64,000 bases of DNA from contig CAADRB010000029.1 of NCBI GenBank assembly GCA_900708905.1, forward strand, positions 1,786,946 to 1,850,945, given 5' to 3'. The notes beneath the pieces are model-generated. The model saw only the letters and a program-made list of their open reading frames with translations, did not search any database and had not been told where the DNA came from. The position numbers were made by a program, and so were the translations under genes. This document shows positions 33,701-45,089 of the stretch, one piece after another. Within the stretch, counting starts at the first letter, position 1. The number at the start of each line of letters is the position of its first letter. This DNA comes from Hymenolepis diminuta. Its lineage: Eukaryota > Platyhelminthes > Cestoda > Cyclophyllidea > Hymenolepididae.

Positions 33701-36700
33701 ATGCGGCCAAGCAACAAGTTACATGTTGTAAAGAAGAATATTCGATTATTCAGAAACATTTTGAAGGAAACAGGTCACCGGGACCAAATTGGTGAAATTA
33801 CAAATTTGTTATATGTAAATTTATTATAGATTATACATTAAACTACTATGGAAGAATCAACAATCAGGTTAGAAGTGGTCATCACACAAACGAATAAATA
33901 GCCATTACGCACCAAATCGTTTTAATGTATCAAATGATGAGAGATAACCGAAGCCATATCAGAGAAATCCAATCTAATACTTAGACGTCAATCGGAAAAC
34001 TGAAAGAATGCGATGACATCTCCTAACTCATTAGGAATTATGTTGATAACACTTGACTTGAAAAGAGGAAAAGTGTTCTGAAGTTGCTCTTATGAGGAAT
34101 TCACGGTCCGCATTAGCCAGTACGCATGGCCATTCACGTAACAGAATATGTACAAATGAGTATCGATCTGACAATCAACCAAGAAATAAGACACATGTAG
34201 TCAGGCCATATAAAGTACACAATAAAGAACTCATTCATTTCGATCAAAACAGGCAAATATCAGAGGACGGACAGACAAACTATTTAATTTTGTGATTGCT
34301 CTTTTTCTTCTATCGATTGCAAACGCTACGCAAAAATGGAAATAACAGGCAAGGTATTAAGAGAAAGGGGAAGAGATGGAAAGTTTTAATCTGAACAAAT
34401 TACAATTTATGCATTTTAAAATAAGCAGTGTGAGAAGACAGATTTCTCGTTTATTAAATCAATCCCGTTTATTCTCCCGGGATGGTGTTTTTGCTCAGAT
34501 CCCTTCTTTCTGTAAACCAGAAAAGAAGCCGACTTTTTCAAGGGCGGTGGAAGGTTGCATCACTTCACTTGTGTATAACTCAAATGAGGAAAATTATATA
34601 AGCAGACAGACCACATGACTAGCTTAATGATAATTCGCCGTTAACATTACTTAAGTTGTCACTATAATATTCCTAAGTGCTCACTGGCGTAATAATAATA
34701 CGGGCACAGTTGACTCATACCTAGTAGAATATACAGAAGGCAGAAAAGAACATACAATTGGCTTTAAATATGAGGATACCTGGTAAATGATTGGCTGTCT
34801 GATTAGCCGATAATTGCAAGCGGCTGGATTCTATTATCAAGTATGAGTGCGAAAATTAATAATCGATAAGCCAGTGCACGAAAGGGCAAAGGCTGTGAAA
34901 TCTGTTCAGGTGCATGGAAAATATTTGAATCAGCTGCCAACCAATGACCAAGGGAGTGGAAGATAAGTGACAATCAATCCCAATTATTAATCATCATATC
35001 CGTTAAAGAAAGGACCATGACAGCAATCGACGCGAGGCACTGCATCAAAGAACATGTTGCATTGATTTGTGACGACAGTTCTTGCTCTGATCTGATCACG
35101 TGTCATTGCGATTATCTATCTCAATTCACAAACAATCAGTTTTCTAGCTTTAGAGTGCGTCAATAACTCAGCACATTCCTGAACATTCAAACGTCCGGAG
35201 ATCTTTATGGGAAGTTACTTTTCAATCACTTTGTATGTGCAAAAATAAAACACAGAGAATATCATCATGATGTTTGATGATCGCAAATGTTCAATAGCGG
35301 TCACTTGTCATCGCAATCGAGGAAATTGTAAATGCTGGACACATAAATTAATTTATTAGTCTCACGTGTGCTAATGAGACAAATTTTGGCATGCAATCAG
35401 TTGTTACTAAAAGAAACACTAAGACGAACTTTTAGTTGCAGGAACTATTCTGAGAAAAAGTGAAAGAGTGAACATAGGACACAAGATAGTTCGATGCACA
35501 AAAGTACTGTCGAAAAGAGGTTTGCACTTAGTTCAGGAACTATGCGAAAAAGCAAACTAACAATGAGAATCTGGTAAAGGAAATTTTCAGCCATATTTTC
35601 CACGCCAAGGTGGAAAGAATTCACAAAAATCGTTCTGTACTTTTTCATCGACATAGAGGCAATTCACAACTTTCAAGTCGAAAAGACTTTTAGTGGCAGA
35701 AAAATAGCATAGGTTCCTCGCATATTATGTAGACGTTACTAAACTAAAAATTTTTCGCAGTTACGTTTGTGCTTGCCGGTTTTTTTGCGCGATTACACCT
35801 AACCCTAACGGGCAGAACTGTCAGAAGAGCTAATGTGCAGAATTTGACAAATTAGCATAGAAAAAAATTCAAAAGAAACAGAAGCAACATCATCCTATAG
35901 TATATTGAACATTGTGGAATCATCTAGACACCTAAGTAGCAGCTATTTCAGAATTAAAGATTACTTTTACCTCTAATAATGCTATTAATTAGGAATGGTA
36001 ACTGCAATCGGCTATTATTAATTAAAGTTAATAAATCAAGCGAAATGATACATTACACCCTGTGGAGATAATGCACTCACTTTATCTGTGAGGTGCATCC
36101 ATCATGGATTAAAATAATGCCAGCGGATTATACTGTCTTAGTGGCTAGATAACTACCTAAGGGCGAAGCAACTACTACTAGAAAGTTGCATTTGAACTAA
36201 TTTGGGGTCTTTGAACTGTTCTCACCTCTCGAGAACGGAATCAATTTCATTTGACGAATTATTTCCGGCTGATACATTATGTGTATTATATTAAGATTAT
36301 TTTGTTCAGAATAGCATTCTTCAAGATTCCATTGGACATGTACGATTCTGTTTTACCAATTTAAGAAAACATTTTTCAAAGGAGTTTCCCGAAGATAAAA
36401 TTACGATAATACAATTCTTCAGGGTCAGGCCAAGTTAACTATCAGAATCGCAACATGAATAAAAATCACAAGACTTTATTTAAACAAATATGGAAGTACT
36501 CATTTACAGTTTTACCTACAGCTTATATTAGATAGATGGGGAGCGGAGGAGAGGGGGAATCCTAAAACAACAAGCTGGCTTACTTTACAAATATTTAATA
36601 ATACACCATGTGAAAACGGATGTGACCAGGTAGGAGGCAGTCTTGTGATTACAAAAACAGCATAATCAAATAGTGACAGATATGGAAATGATTACGGTAT

Positions 36701-39700
36701 TTCCAAGTTGGACATTTAGAAACCTTTCGTATAATATAGGGCTCAAAAGGATACGTTTTCTAAAACTGAAATTGGGTGGTGGAAGCGTAACCCTATTCTG
36801 CCAAATGTGAAAGAGTTAAAAAACATCAGATAGACATTTTAGGAGGATAGGATGGGTCGCATGACATTTAGGACTAACACATGATGACCCTAAGTGAGGT
36901 CGGGGTCACTAATTTGCATACCCACTAATTACCAGCTGGACTAGTCCTTTGACGAGTCAAGTTCATACAGGCCTAGTCGCAGACATTCTCATCTTGGAAA
37001 TATAATATTAAATGCTAATGTATTCATTTCTTTTTAGACTAAAGTGCTCAGCATTAAAATATCTTCTTAGGTTATAAGTGCGCAGATGACTATTCAACAC
37101 GCTCACTTATGCTTCTACTGGTTTATATCAGTTATATACCTACCGCAAATTAAGCTTCCATCTGTTCTGCTTGTGTCCCAACCTGCTTTCTTTAATCCGC
37201 TTATCAATTCATTGATTTTCTCCCGCCACGAACAGAACTTAATTTCTTCGTACCTCTAATTCATTCTTCTATTCTTATACTTATTATCGATTCGAACCAG
37301 CTATCTTATTCCAGCATATTGAGTCTCACGCACCTTCCCGGCTTACTACCAAGGAAGCAGGTGTCTACATATGTGCCCTCTTTTCGTAGTAGAGATCTTA
37401 GCCAGTTGCTCTATCCTACTTTAGTGACTCAAAAGCTGTAGATATTCGTTTCTGAAACGCTAATTTACAATACTATCATTTTGTGCTTCATTCATTAACT
37501 AAAATAACAACAACCTAGTTAAAGAAAGACCAAAGAATTCAGAATAAGAATATGGTAAGAGAGCCATTCAACTATAGAAGCAAATGCAGTTTAGTCAGAC
37601 TGCGCCTATTGAAATCAAAATATCCATTATGTTTACTAACAGACAGGAATAACTTTTTGAATTAATTAGCATGCAAGTAAGCAAGGTTAATCATTTCCGA
37701 AAGTATACTAGGCGCTTGTAGATGAAGAGATTAGGACACTTTAGTTATAATTTACCTAAACAAAAAAAACGATATTATAAGACAGAGAAGAAGAAAATGT
37801 ATCTCAAAATGGTAAAATATATACAAGAAGACGCTAAGCTTAATTAGTAAGTTAACAGTTAAAGTGATACGTCCAGAATATCTAGCCAAGTTTAAGTTTA
37901 AGTGGAAAGGGCAACCGATTCACCCAAGCGGAAAACGCTTTAGATAACCATGGTGGCGGCAGTACAAGCATTAGCAACTTTAAGCACTCTAGAACTTGCA
38001 AAAAATGTCAACCCTTTGGAGATTTCAAAGTGTTCATTCGATTAAGTATTAGTATTAACAACTCTCTTAGATGGATTATCGATTTGTCTCTGTGTAATCT
38101 GCGACTTATCTCTCTTATATTCGTGCTCTTCTCTGTTTGTTTGATAGGGTTTTTCTCTCTTACACCAATGTTTCTCACCAAATTCCTTGTCACCTTTCTA
38201 TCGTGGGATGTAGCTCGTGTAAGCTTGAAAAAGCGATATCTTGGTAAGATTTCTTTATCCCATGTTGATAATTCCTAGGTCATATCTGCTATCTCAGAAG
38301 AAATAAAACCATTTGAAAAGTTCCACAAAGACCACTTGAAAGCTATCCATTCTATCGCGACCTTAGGCACAAAAAGAGTCCACAACTGAATCGTCATACA
38401 AAGAAATTTATCTACAACGGTTGTAGCAGCTTTAAAAGATCAAGTTTAAGCCCTGAAAATTAGCAGAATAGACAGAAGACTAACTTTGTTGGAGAGTTTA
38501 AGATTTCAAGCCAAGTAAATAAAGGTTTGGTTAAAGTCATTTCCCTACCTAGCATGATTCTTCACAAGCTTATAACTTATCATACAGCACAGGTTACTGT
38601 AAAGTTCTACTGATAAATGCTGCGGCAAGTCTATCTAGTGTGAATTCCGCTTATTGAGCTCTGCTAAATTAAAACTGCTCTTTGGCTTATACGAGATAGA
38701 TATGCATATGGAAATGGCATGACCAACCACTTAAATTACTGGTCAATCCTTACTATCGTTCATTGATCTAGGTGTTATACGTCATAGTCGGAACTTTTAA
38801 ATATCGTTCAAAATGCAACTATTTGTTTCTATTAAGCGCAAAAGCAAACGGCATCGTGAAACAAGAAATCAGTAACAAGACTATCTTGAGGTTCTGTACA
38901 TCCTTCTTATTTGGATAGTCAAACTTCAATACCTTTGCTTTATCATTTTCTAGCATCCGAAAATAAGTAAGAGTGAAATCGTAACATTGTTTAGAGGATA
39001 ACCCTTTCTGCATTTCAGGACCACATAATGAACTTTAAAGAATGGTAATACTACGAATACAGTTAGAGCAATAGAAAGTTTAACCACCTGGAAACTTGCA
39101 AAAAGGTGGAGCCAGAGTACAGAGAATGACGGCTCCAAGAGTCACAAAAACTACAGCATGCAAGGCTCTAGATCATTTTAATTGACGATTAATTTGGCAG
39201 GAATTTGTTACAGTTTGAAATCAGTGAATTTATAAACCAACATCCCAGCATAATATTAAGAAAACGACCTTAAAGAAATTGAATCATACCTTAAAGAAGA
39301 AATGTTCTAAGCACTAACGCTGAAGTGAAAGAAAACGCACTAGGAAACCAATGCGTAAATAATGAATAAGAGTATGTATTCTACTGAAACGACGATTAGA
39401 TTACGAAAAGTTTGTAAATAGAGAATGCATGCCCCAGTAGATGGCGCAGGTAGGAAGGTACTAGTTCAAGATTAAGAAATCTTGCAGCTCGCTACCCGTA
39501 TTAAGACAGAGCAAAGAAGACGTTCGCATTGTGATTGGAAGGCATGGGTAGGAAAGTATGAAGCTCAGTATGTAGGAAGTGGAAAACCGAGATAAATCAG
39601 GAAGCAACATAGGGGGATAATCAACCATTGGCACGTTGAAAGTAGAAACACGATGGTTAGCACTAGCCAAGAGGTTGATTACAATTTTTTTAATCAGTCA

Positions 39701-42700
39701 CGATTAATTTTGTAAGAGTAATAAAAATGCTTGACATTTCCATGCAATTGACTATTTATGAGCCAGTAACCCAGAAAAGAATTCAGGAAGGGATTCCGAC
39801 CATATTAAACGAATATCTACATTATTTTATCAATTTTTCAAAGGCAACTTCGGTCAAATTAGATTTGATAGAGCAAAAATCGAAATGCGAACCGTTAATA
39901 ATGGACTGTATAAACGCATGTTAAACAAAATCGTATTTTCGAAAATTCAACCTCTAGATTAATTGGACTTTAATCACCACAAATCAAAATCAAACACTTG
40001 GGTAATTCACTTAAGAAACAAAAGAAAGGAAAGAAAACAAACGTGATTAGGACAGGAGCAAAAGGGCAATTATTTTTAGTAACCAACATCTAGATTGTCA
40101 TCATCGTTTTCATGCTTAAAAAGACGCTGCGTAAATGTGTTTGGAAAAGCAACAGACAAAAGTGTGATGGGAGGGGAAAATTAAATTGCCAAGTAGAAAA
40201 AAAGAACTGTGAAACGGAGATCAAGCCTGGGCGCAAGGTACTCGTCAATATAACTAGCAAATGAGGGTAAATTACACAAAGGGATTAGCCACTTTACGAT
40301 TTTGCATTGGGGACAAGTAAAAACTGTGTTTACATAGCTAGCATAAGTGGTTCATTGTGCACATAAATTATCATAAGACACACAATAAACTTATTCTCAA
40401 AATCAACTGCAAATCAATAAATAAAGTGATAAAAAACAATGGCAAATGCTAGTCCAAAATGATCCATGTTTAGTCTGCTTCCAGATTCAGACAAAGGCAC
40501 ATCACGGGAAACCCAATAAGAAACTCAGAAGAAAGCAGGAATAATTGTTTATTAACCAAACATTTCACTTCCTTTCTTTGTCACTTAATTGACTACCATT
40601 AGCAGAAATTTGTATGAATAGGCCTCATGTGATCTAGTGTCTTCTGTGTGTTTGATAGTCGGGAACATAGTTCGAACTACAAGCTACACTTATTGGAAAA
40701 AAATGCAGTTACTTTAGGGAGTTGACTGGGGAAAAACTCCAAACTGGTAGGCAAATTTTGACAAGCTCTCACTGGTGAAATGAAATGGAGTTGCATTTGA
40801 GTGCAATGTTTGGAAACTTATAGTTAGACCTATAGGAAAATTGCCTTACTACGAGAAGTGATCTATACGGTCGATCACGTTCTGCTGAACGCACTAAAAC
40901 AAACAGGTCCAGGTCGATACAAAAAAACTTTAAGTAAAAGAAATGACATACAAAAAAAACAACTTAAAAGGTCAATTGAATATGGCAAAAAGACTTAATT
41001 AGATTTCTTCAAACTCCATCAGATAACAAATGTACTTGGCAATAATTTCTTTTTAAATTCTTTTATCGAAAGGAAACGATCCATCAAGGAAAAAAAGAAC
41101 GATTCCTGACGGTACATACCTACAAACGCAAAACCTATCCCTTCTCAGACTGATTCATCAGAATCTGCCTTGGTTGTGAACACAAATATCAGCTGAAAGA
41201 GTGCGTCTAATAATCATCATTTTAAGATAGAAACAGACAACATTGCCAGTTGGGGATTAAAAGTGGCATTGAAAATCTAATCTAAAGTAAATAGCATCCA
41301 GAGAGAGATTACCGACTACTAATATAACCTCTTATTGAGGGTAAATAAACAGTGTTCTAGCCGATGACACAATTAAGATTGCAAGTCACCTTAGAACGTT
41401 AATTTTTGCACCAGAAAACTTCAGTTGATCGACGAAAATGTAAATAAAAATTACCTATTCAAATTGCGTGAGGTAAAACTCGTATAAACTAGCCCAGAAA
41501 AGCGAACCAATATGAAATGTAAACAATTAAATCCGTGTGACTCTATCACCAAAATGAGCCTCACGTGGATTTTGTCCTGAGTTTCCTTACTGAGGAGAGG
41601 TTTAAGGAGTGAGAAAATTATGGAGAAGAATGAAGGCGCATTGAGTACAAAGCAGACAGCCATGAGTTCAGGAAAGTTGACTTCAAAGATGGAGGTCATT
41701 TCAAGGACAAAGTTGAGCCATGGTCGCCAGAGTTGACGACGGTTCATGTGTTGGAGATCAAAGATGACAACCAACTGATCAATCGGTTTGCCCATCTTGC
41801 GAGATTGAGCGGGTAGAACCTCTTCAACTACCCTTTCCATAATGTAATAGCGGGAAAGAGCCAATTGTGTTCGAGAAGCTGACCGCATCAAACCGAACAC
41901 ATCAGTGGTACCCGCTGGACAAATGAACGCTGGACGGCCGAATTTGTCTTGTCCACAAATGCCACCTGGGAAGTACTTTTCAATCACCTCTGGTATAGTG
42001 AAGTTTGTCAGTAGTTCATCCAACTGAAAAAAGAGAAGGAATGAAATTAAAAATGAACAGTTTGAAAGAATTTACACCTTGATACAATCCTGCATATGAT
42101 AAATATTGAACAAATGGAATAAAATTTACTTCTGATGTCCAAGAAGGTCACAAAATAAGAGAAGATACATTTCTTCAAAACTTGGCTAAATTCTACCATA
42201 AAGGAAAGAATTCGAGAAATGTTTAAATAAATATATTTTTAAAAAGTATTCAGAAGGGACATCAATAGAACAAATTACATCTAATTCAGACAGCCTGTAA
42301 TATGGTCGCCCTTCGAGAGCCATCAAAATACGAAAAATGGGATGTCATCATGGACTTACGTTGCGAACTAAATGGGCGTATCAGGGACAGGTACCGGTAA
42401 ACAAAGAGAATCTATGTAAATAGAGTTCGTATATAAATAAAGGAAAAATCTATTTGGATAAAATGGGTGCAAGCAGTTTATGAGAAAATAACTATCAAGA
42501 TTGGCAAAAGCGACAACATATATAAATACAATTTGACACAATTTTGCAAGTTTCATACATAAACTATGGACTGTTGTAGACTTATAGGAGAGTTCCTAAA
42601 GAACATTGCTAAATACATCTGACTAAATTTTAACGAAAATACTAAAATATCTAAGCAACAAAAAATCGCAATTAAGAGTATATGGGAATGAAAATTTTCC

Positions 42701-42952
42701 CAGAAATATCGGGCATAATACGAAACGGCATCTCTACAAATTATTTACCTTATTCTCACTTCTCCATTGTAAATGCAATCTGAACATTTTTTCTGCTTTA
42801 TCCACATCCCAATTTCTCGCCTTTAACCATCGAGCAACATACTGATCCATTTTAAGTTTTTCATATTTTAGATCCGCTGTTTTTTCTCTGAACTGGTGAA
42901 ATAAACTTTGATCGATACTAGGTAAAGTCTCTTCAAGACTTAACCCATCCAT
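30056..42952 (-). CDS. SEC14L: SEC14-like protein (CRAL-TRIO plus GOLD), four exons, 582 codons
   Basis: Exons (transcript order): 42952-42749, 42023-41565, 32244-31851 and 30747-30056. Phases 0, 0, 1 agree and the frame ends in TGA. Residues 37-66 form the CRAL-TRIO N-terminal helices (YVARWLKARNWDVDKAEKMF). Residues 79-~250 form the SEC14 lipid-binding fold, with GGICG, VVIFDLQHMN and a NAPSFFSIIF..LLKPLLSKE segment that match the vertebrate SEC14L2/3/4 group closely. HYGGTMRDPDGDPSC leads into the GOLD domain (~265-450), whose last strand is LLFDNSYSWTRAKRIF. By family knowledge such proteins bind hydrophobic lipids and exchange phosphoinositides or tocopherol at Golgi and endosomal membranes. 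About 125 residues follow the GOLD domain, Ser-rich then basic, which vertebrate SEC14L2 (~400 residues) lacks. The start is the first ATG before the conserved helices. The 9.3 kb intron separates the lipid-binding fold from its last strand and the GOLD domain. Confidence 0.9.
30748..31850 (-). other. SEC14L intron 3
   Basis: 1.1 kb containing one SINE-like element (30798-31030, + orientation). Otherwise AT-rich without features. Confidence 0.75.
30798..31030 (+). repeat. tRNA-derived SINE-like element in SEC14L intron 3
   Basis: It has a pol III A box TGGCACAGTGG (30812-30822, exact match to TGGCNNAGTGG) and, 33 bases on, a B box GATTTGATGCC (30856-30866, 9 of 11). The body has CCAACCACACTAGCTAGTGT followed by GGCTAATGAGG. 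The order head, CCAA block, GGCTAAT block and AGGY-TC-ATG block is shared with the element at 62.76 kb. Confidence 0.6.
31851..32244 (-). CDS. SEC14L: SEC14L exon 3 (end of CRAL-TRIO, first half of GOLD)
   Basis: Acceptor TTTACCTGTAG and consensus donor G|gtaagt. It starts ILGSNYLDDLLKLFNPEDLP and carries HYGGTMRDPDGDPSC, a hallmark of the SEC14L C-terminal region, then the first GOLD strands around AKLGDTVSWEFYSESNDIAF. It leaves in phase 1. Confidence 0.9.
32290..32400 (+). repeat. Dispersed repeat, copy 2
   Basis: Core GTGCACTGGATTATCAATTA at 32357-32376, preceded by AATGCACAAGC and TCTCTC. It lies within the SEC14L intron, in antisense orientation to the gene. Confidence 0.42.
32530..32600 (+). 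repeat. Dispersed copy of a block from the 27-29.7 kb array
   Basis: The sequence around TTGTGGCTTT...GGTAATTGAGCGTCAAAAA matches the block at about 29326-29390, which has TTGCGGCTTT...GGCAACTGAGCGTCATAAA in the same order. Confidence 0.45.
34840..34930 (-). repeat. Dispersed repeat, copy 3 (inverted)
   Basis: Reading the minus strand, CCATGCACCTGAAC is followed by CCTTTCGTGCACTGGCTTAT and CGATTATTAATTTT, matching the cores at 16.69 and 32.36 kb. Confidence 0.42.
37280..37350 (-). tRNA. tRNA-Leu-like pseudogene or SINE head
   Basis: On the minus strand the sequence opens GGTAGTAAGCCGGGAAGG, like the 5' half of an animal tRNA-Leu with its A box, runs through GACTCAAT at the anticodon position, and ends with a near-perfect B box GGTTCGAATCG (37298-37288). 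The final stem (ATAATAAG) does not pair with GGTAGTA, so it is not a working tRNA as it stands. No tail shared with the other SINE-like elements was found. Confidence 0.35.
41565..42023 (-). CDS. SEC14L: SEC14L exon 2 (CRAL-TRIO lipid-binding domain)
   Basis: 153 codons, phase 0 to 0, from LDELLTNFTIPEVIEKYFPG to LSKETQDKIH, then gtgagg. The readable frame beyond the donor is intron. Residues such as GGICG and IFDLQHMN align with SEC14L2 GGMCG and IYDCEGLG. Confidence 0.9.
42024..42748 (-). other. SEC14L intron 1
   Basis: A 725-base AT-rich intron with acceptor CTTCTCTTTTTTCAG. I see nothing else in it. Confidence 0.8.
42749..42952 (-). CDS. SEC14L: SEC14L exon 1 (start, CRAL-TRIO N-terminal helices)
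   Basis: 68 codons from ATG (42952-42950) to AAG|gtaaat, phase 0. It encodes MDGLSLEETLPSIDQSLFHQ and the helical N-domain through HLQWRSENK. Confidence 0.88.
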
Positions 42953-44689
42953 GTTATGAAATCGTTAATAAATGAAATAAATAACGCCGTTTAACATCAC
43001 AGGTATTTAACTATTGGTTGAACCGAAGGTCGTAGAGAAGAGGCAGCGCCTTTCTCTTGATTATTTTAGTAAAGATTAACAATTTTATGTTTAAATATTT
43101 ATATCAAATATTTCAGTATATAAAATTTAAATGAGAGCAAATTTAATATAAATACTTATCGAACAATGTTAATATTTTATTTATGTTGTTTTTATATATT
43201 GAGGACAGATAAAAATATTTCAAAAAGCTAATGAAGAATATGTAACTAGGTACTGCTAACAAACACCTTTACTTTATGGGTGAGACCTTGAATTCGACAA
43301 AATAGGATAAATTTTTCATTTTGCTTCATACCAGAGTTACATTTTTTATACATAGGATAATGTTGAAACACTGATGTGATCCATTTCAACTGTGATAAAA
43401 ATATGTATCCCTGTAAACACTACCATTCACTTTAATTTATTTTTTGACTTAATAGTTTCCATTTATTAAATCGTTGATCATATACAACTCTGCTGAGTTG
43501 TTCTGTTGCGACAATAGTTAATGGTATTTTTATACGAAAATAGGTCGCGTTGGTTTAAATGCCTTATTTGCAAATTATTCCCCATAATTTGTATAAATAT
43601 TCGATTGATACAAATCTTAAATGCTTCTTAGGCTAATATTACGATGCATATGGTAAGAATGCTTTTCTTAGAGGCAACTATTATTTCAAAATAATTTATA
43701 AATATGCATTCATTATAAGTAAATTTAATATAGCATACCAAAGCTAACAAGAGATAATAACTAATATATAATCTAAACACTCGATATAAGGGACAAGGAA
43801 AAGTTTGCTACTTAGCTGAGTTAAATGGTTGTGCTCTATTGGGCTCAGCAAATGCAAATAAGTAATTCTGAATATCTGATTACAACATTACTAATTTGTA
43901 GTCCAAAGGATACAAAGCCTTGGTGTTTATACCTGTTTGAGTGTAACACGGATAAATTATCGCAATAAATGCTTATCTTGAAGGGATCCATTAAATGACA
44001 CGTATGAAGGTATTCACTTTCGGGGGACGGAATTTTGCACAGTAGTAGTGCTTATTCGCGATTTATTAAGTTTTCATTCTTAAAGGCTCTTCATCCTTGG
44101 TATTGCATAATGTGATTGCAACAGCAGATTCAAAAAAGTGAGAAAATGTCCGATTTAGAAACCCTCCAATTAAAACGAGAAATTAATGATATCCAATAGG
44201 AAATATTTTACTAATATCAATTACACAATTTGTATTGGTATCCAGTCGCCGTTCTAGATACATTATTCTTTTAATTATAACCAAAGAAATGTCCGTATTC
44301 GTCAACTAAATAGCCGAACGCCAATTTCAATATTTGGAGTTATATATTTCCTATTTGTGATATGTGGATGAGCGACAGACGCATATATCGCACAAGACAA
44401 AGACTGGCTGCCTCCCAAAGTCAGATTGAAGGCAATTTCAAATTTTCAGTTACTACGTTTTTTGCGACATACAGTGATGTGACTGGGCCCTGATTCCTGC
44501 ATCTCATTATCAATAAAAAGATATGACCTTGTTTCTTGTACTACTGGGCCTGAACGGATTGACAGACCGAATGAGGTAACTATAGTTAGTATCAATAGGC
44601 GATAAAGGTCAGCTAACTCGAAAAAAACACAACGTTTATTATTAAAACTAAAAATTGTGTCCTAAACTTGGTAAAATTTCTTTGAAATT
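42953..44689. other. Intergenic, between the SEC14L start and the 86-codon gene
   Basis: AT-rich. It must contain the SEC14L promoter and 5' leader, but no TATA box, initiator or CpG cluster stands out. No exon or repeat seen. Confidence 0.5.
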
Positions 44690-44695
44690 TTTATT
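44690..44695 (-). terminator. Candidate poly(A) signal for the 86-codon gene
   Basis: AATAAA on the minus strand, about 135 bases downstream of the stop codon at 44829. Confidence 0.35.
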
Positions 44696-44828
44696 TTTTA
44701 ACCCATTAAGAAGAATACGATATCAGTTATAGTTATAAATCCATTCTATTGAGCATGAATGTAAGTCAAAATTCATAATGGTCAAATATTAGTCAATAAT
44801 CAGTAAAAAAACTAACAAGGTGAACGAG

Positions 44829-45089
44829 TTATTCTTCAAAGTCCTCAATAGTAACTGGACAAGTGCGACGAGGATGTGGGGAAGGCGACACCTCCTGACG
44901 TATTCCACTTAAATTTTCAATTAAATAAGACGTAAAACATTGTTTTGTGAGGCAGTTATCCACATTTTCCTTGAAAATATCCCAGGCATCATCTATTACT
45001 TCAGTATTAAAGTCAGAAGCTGGCGATTTCCCCACAATCTTAGAGTGTGCAGAACGGCTCGTATAGCGAACATTTCTTTTGATACGCAT
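44829..45089 (-). CDS. Small intronless gene, 86 residues, function unknown
   Basis: I do not recognise this protein. ATG at 45089-45087 is preceded in frame by TGA a few codons upstream, so the frame is complete at its 5' end; the stop is TAA. The product starts MRIKRNVRYTSRSAHSKIVG (basic), has an amphipathic centre DDAWDIFKENVDNCLTKQCF and then TSYLIENLSGIRQEV, and ends with a Pro/His stretch and an acidic tail (TIEDFEE). There is no signal peptide or membrane segment. Codon use and G+C are clearly above the surroundings, and AATAAA follows at a sensible distance. It lies 1.9 kb upstream of SEC14L on the same strand. It may be a small cytoplasmic or ciliary protein, but that is only a guess from size and composition; it could also be one exon of a larger gene. 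Confidence 0.5.
   Translation of the reverse strand: MRIKRNVRYTSRSAHSKIVGKSPASDFNTEVIDDAWDIFKENVDNCLTKQCFTSYLIENLSGIRQEVSPSPHPRRTCPVTIEDFEE

Larger units (their letters stand above)
32245..41564 (-). other. SEC14L intron 2 (9.3 kb)
   Basis: The + strand is visibly A- and G-rich here, meaning T/C-rich on the transcribed gene's sense strand. It contains two dispersed-repeat copies (32.36 and 34.87 kb), a copy of a block from the 27-29.7 kb array (32.54 kb) and a tRNA-like sequence (37.3 kb). Open frames at 34376-34618, 38030-38278 and 39461-39670 lack splice context or similarity. No nested gene is supported. Confidence 0.6.

Noticed and set aside
34376..34618. 80-codon ATG frame on + strand in the SEC14L intron
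   Set aside because: No similarity, no poly(A) or splice support; frames of this length occur by chance in 64 kb.
35796..35812. Short CCTAACCCTAAC telomere-like sequence
   Set aside because: Fewer than two units; expected by chance.
38030..38278. 82-codon hydrophobic frame
   Set aside because: Overlaps another open frame on the opposite strand; low-complexity composition and no signals.
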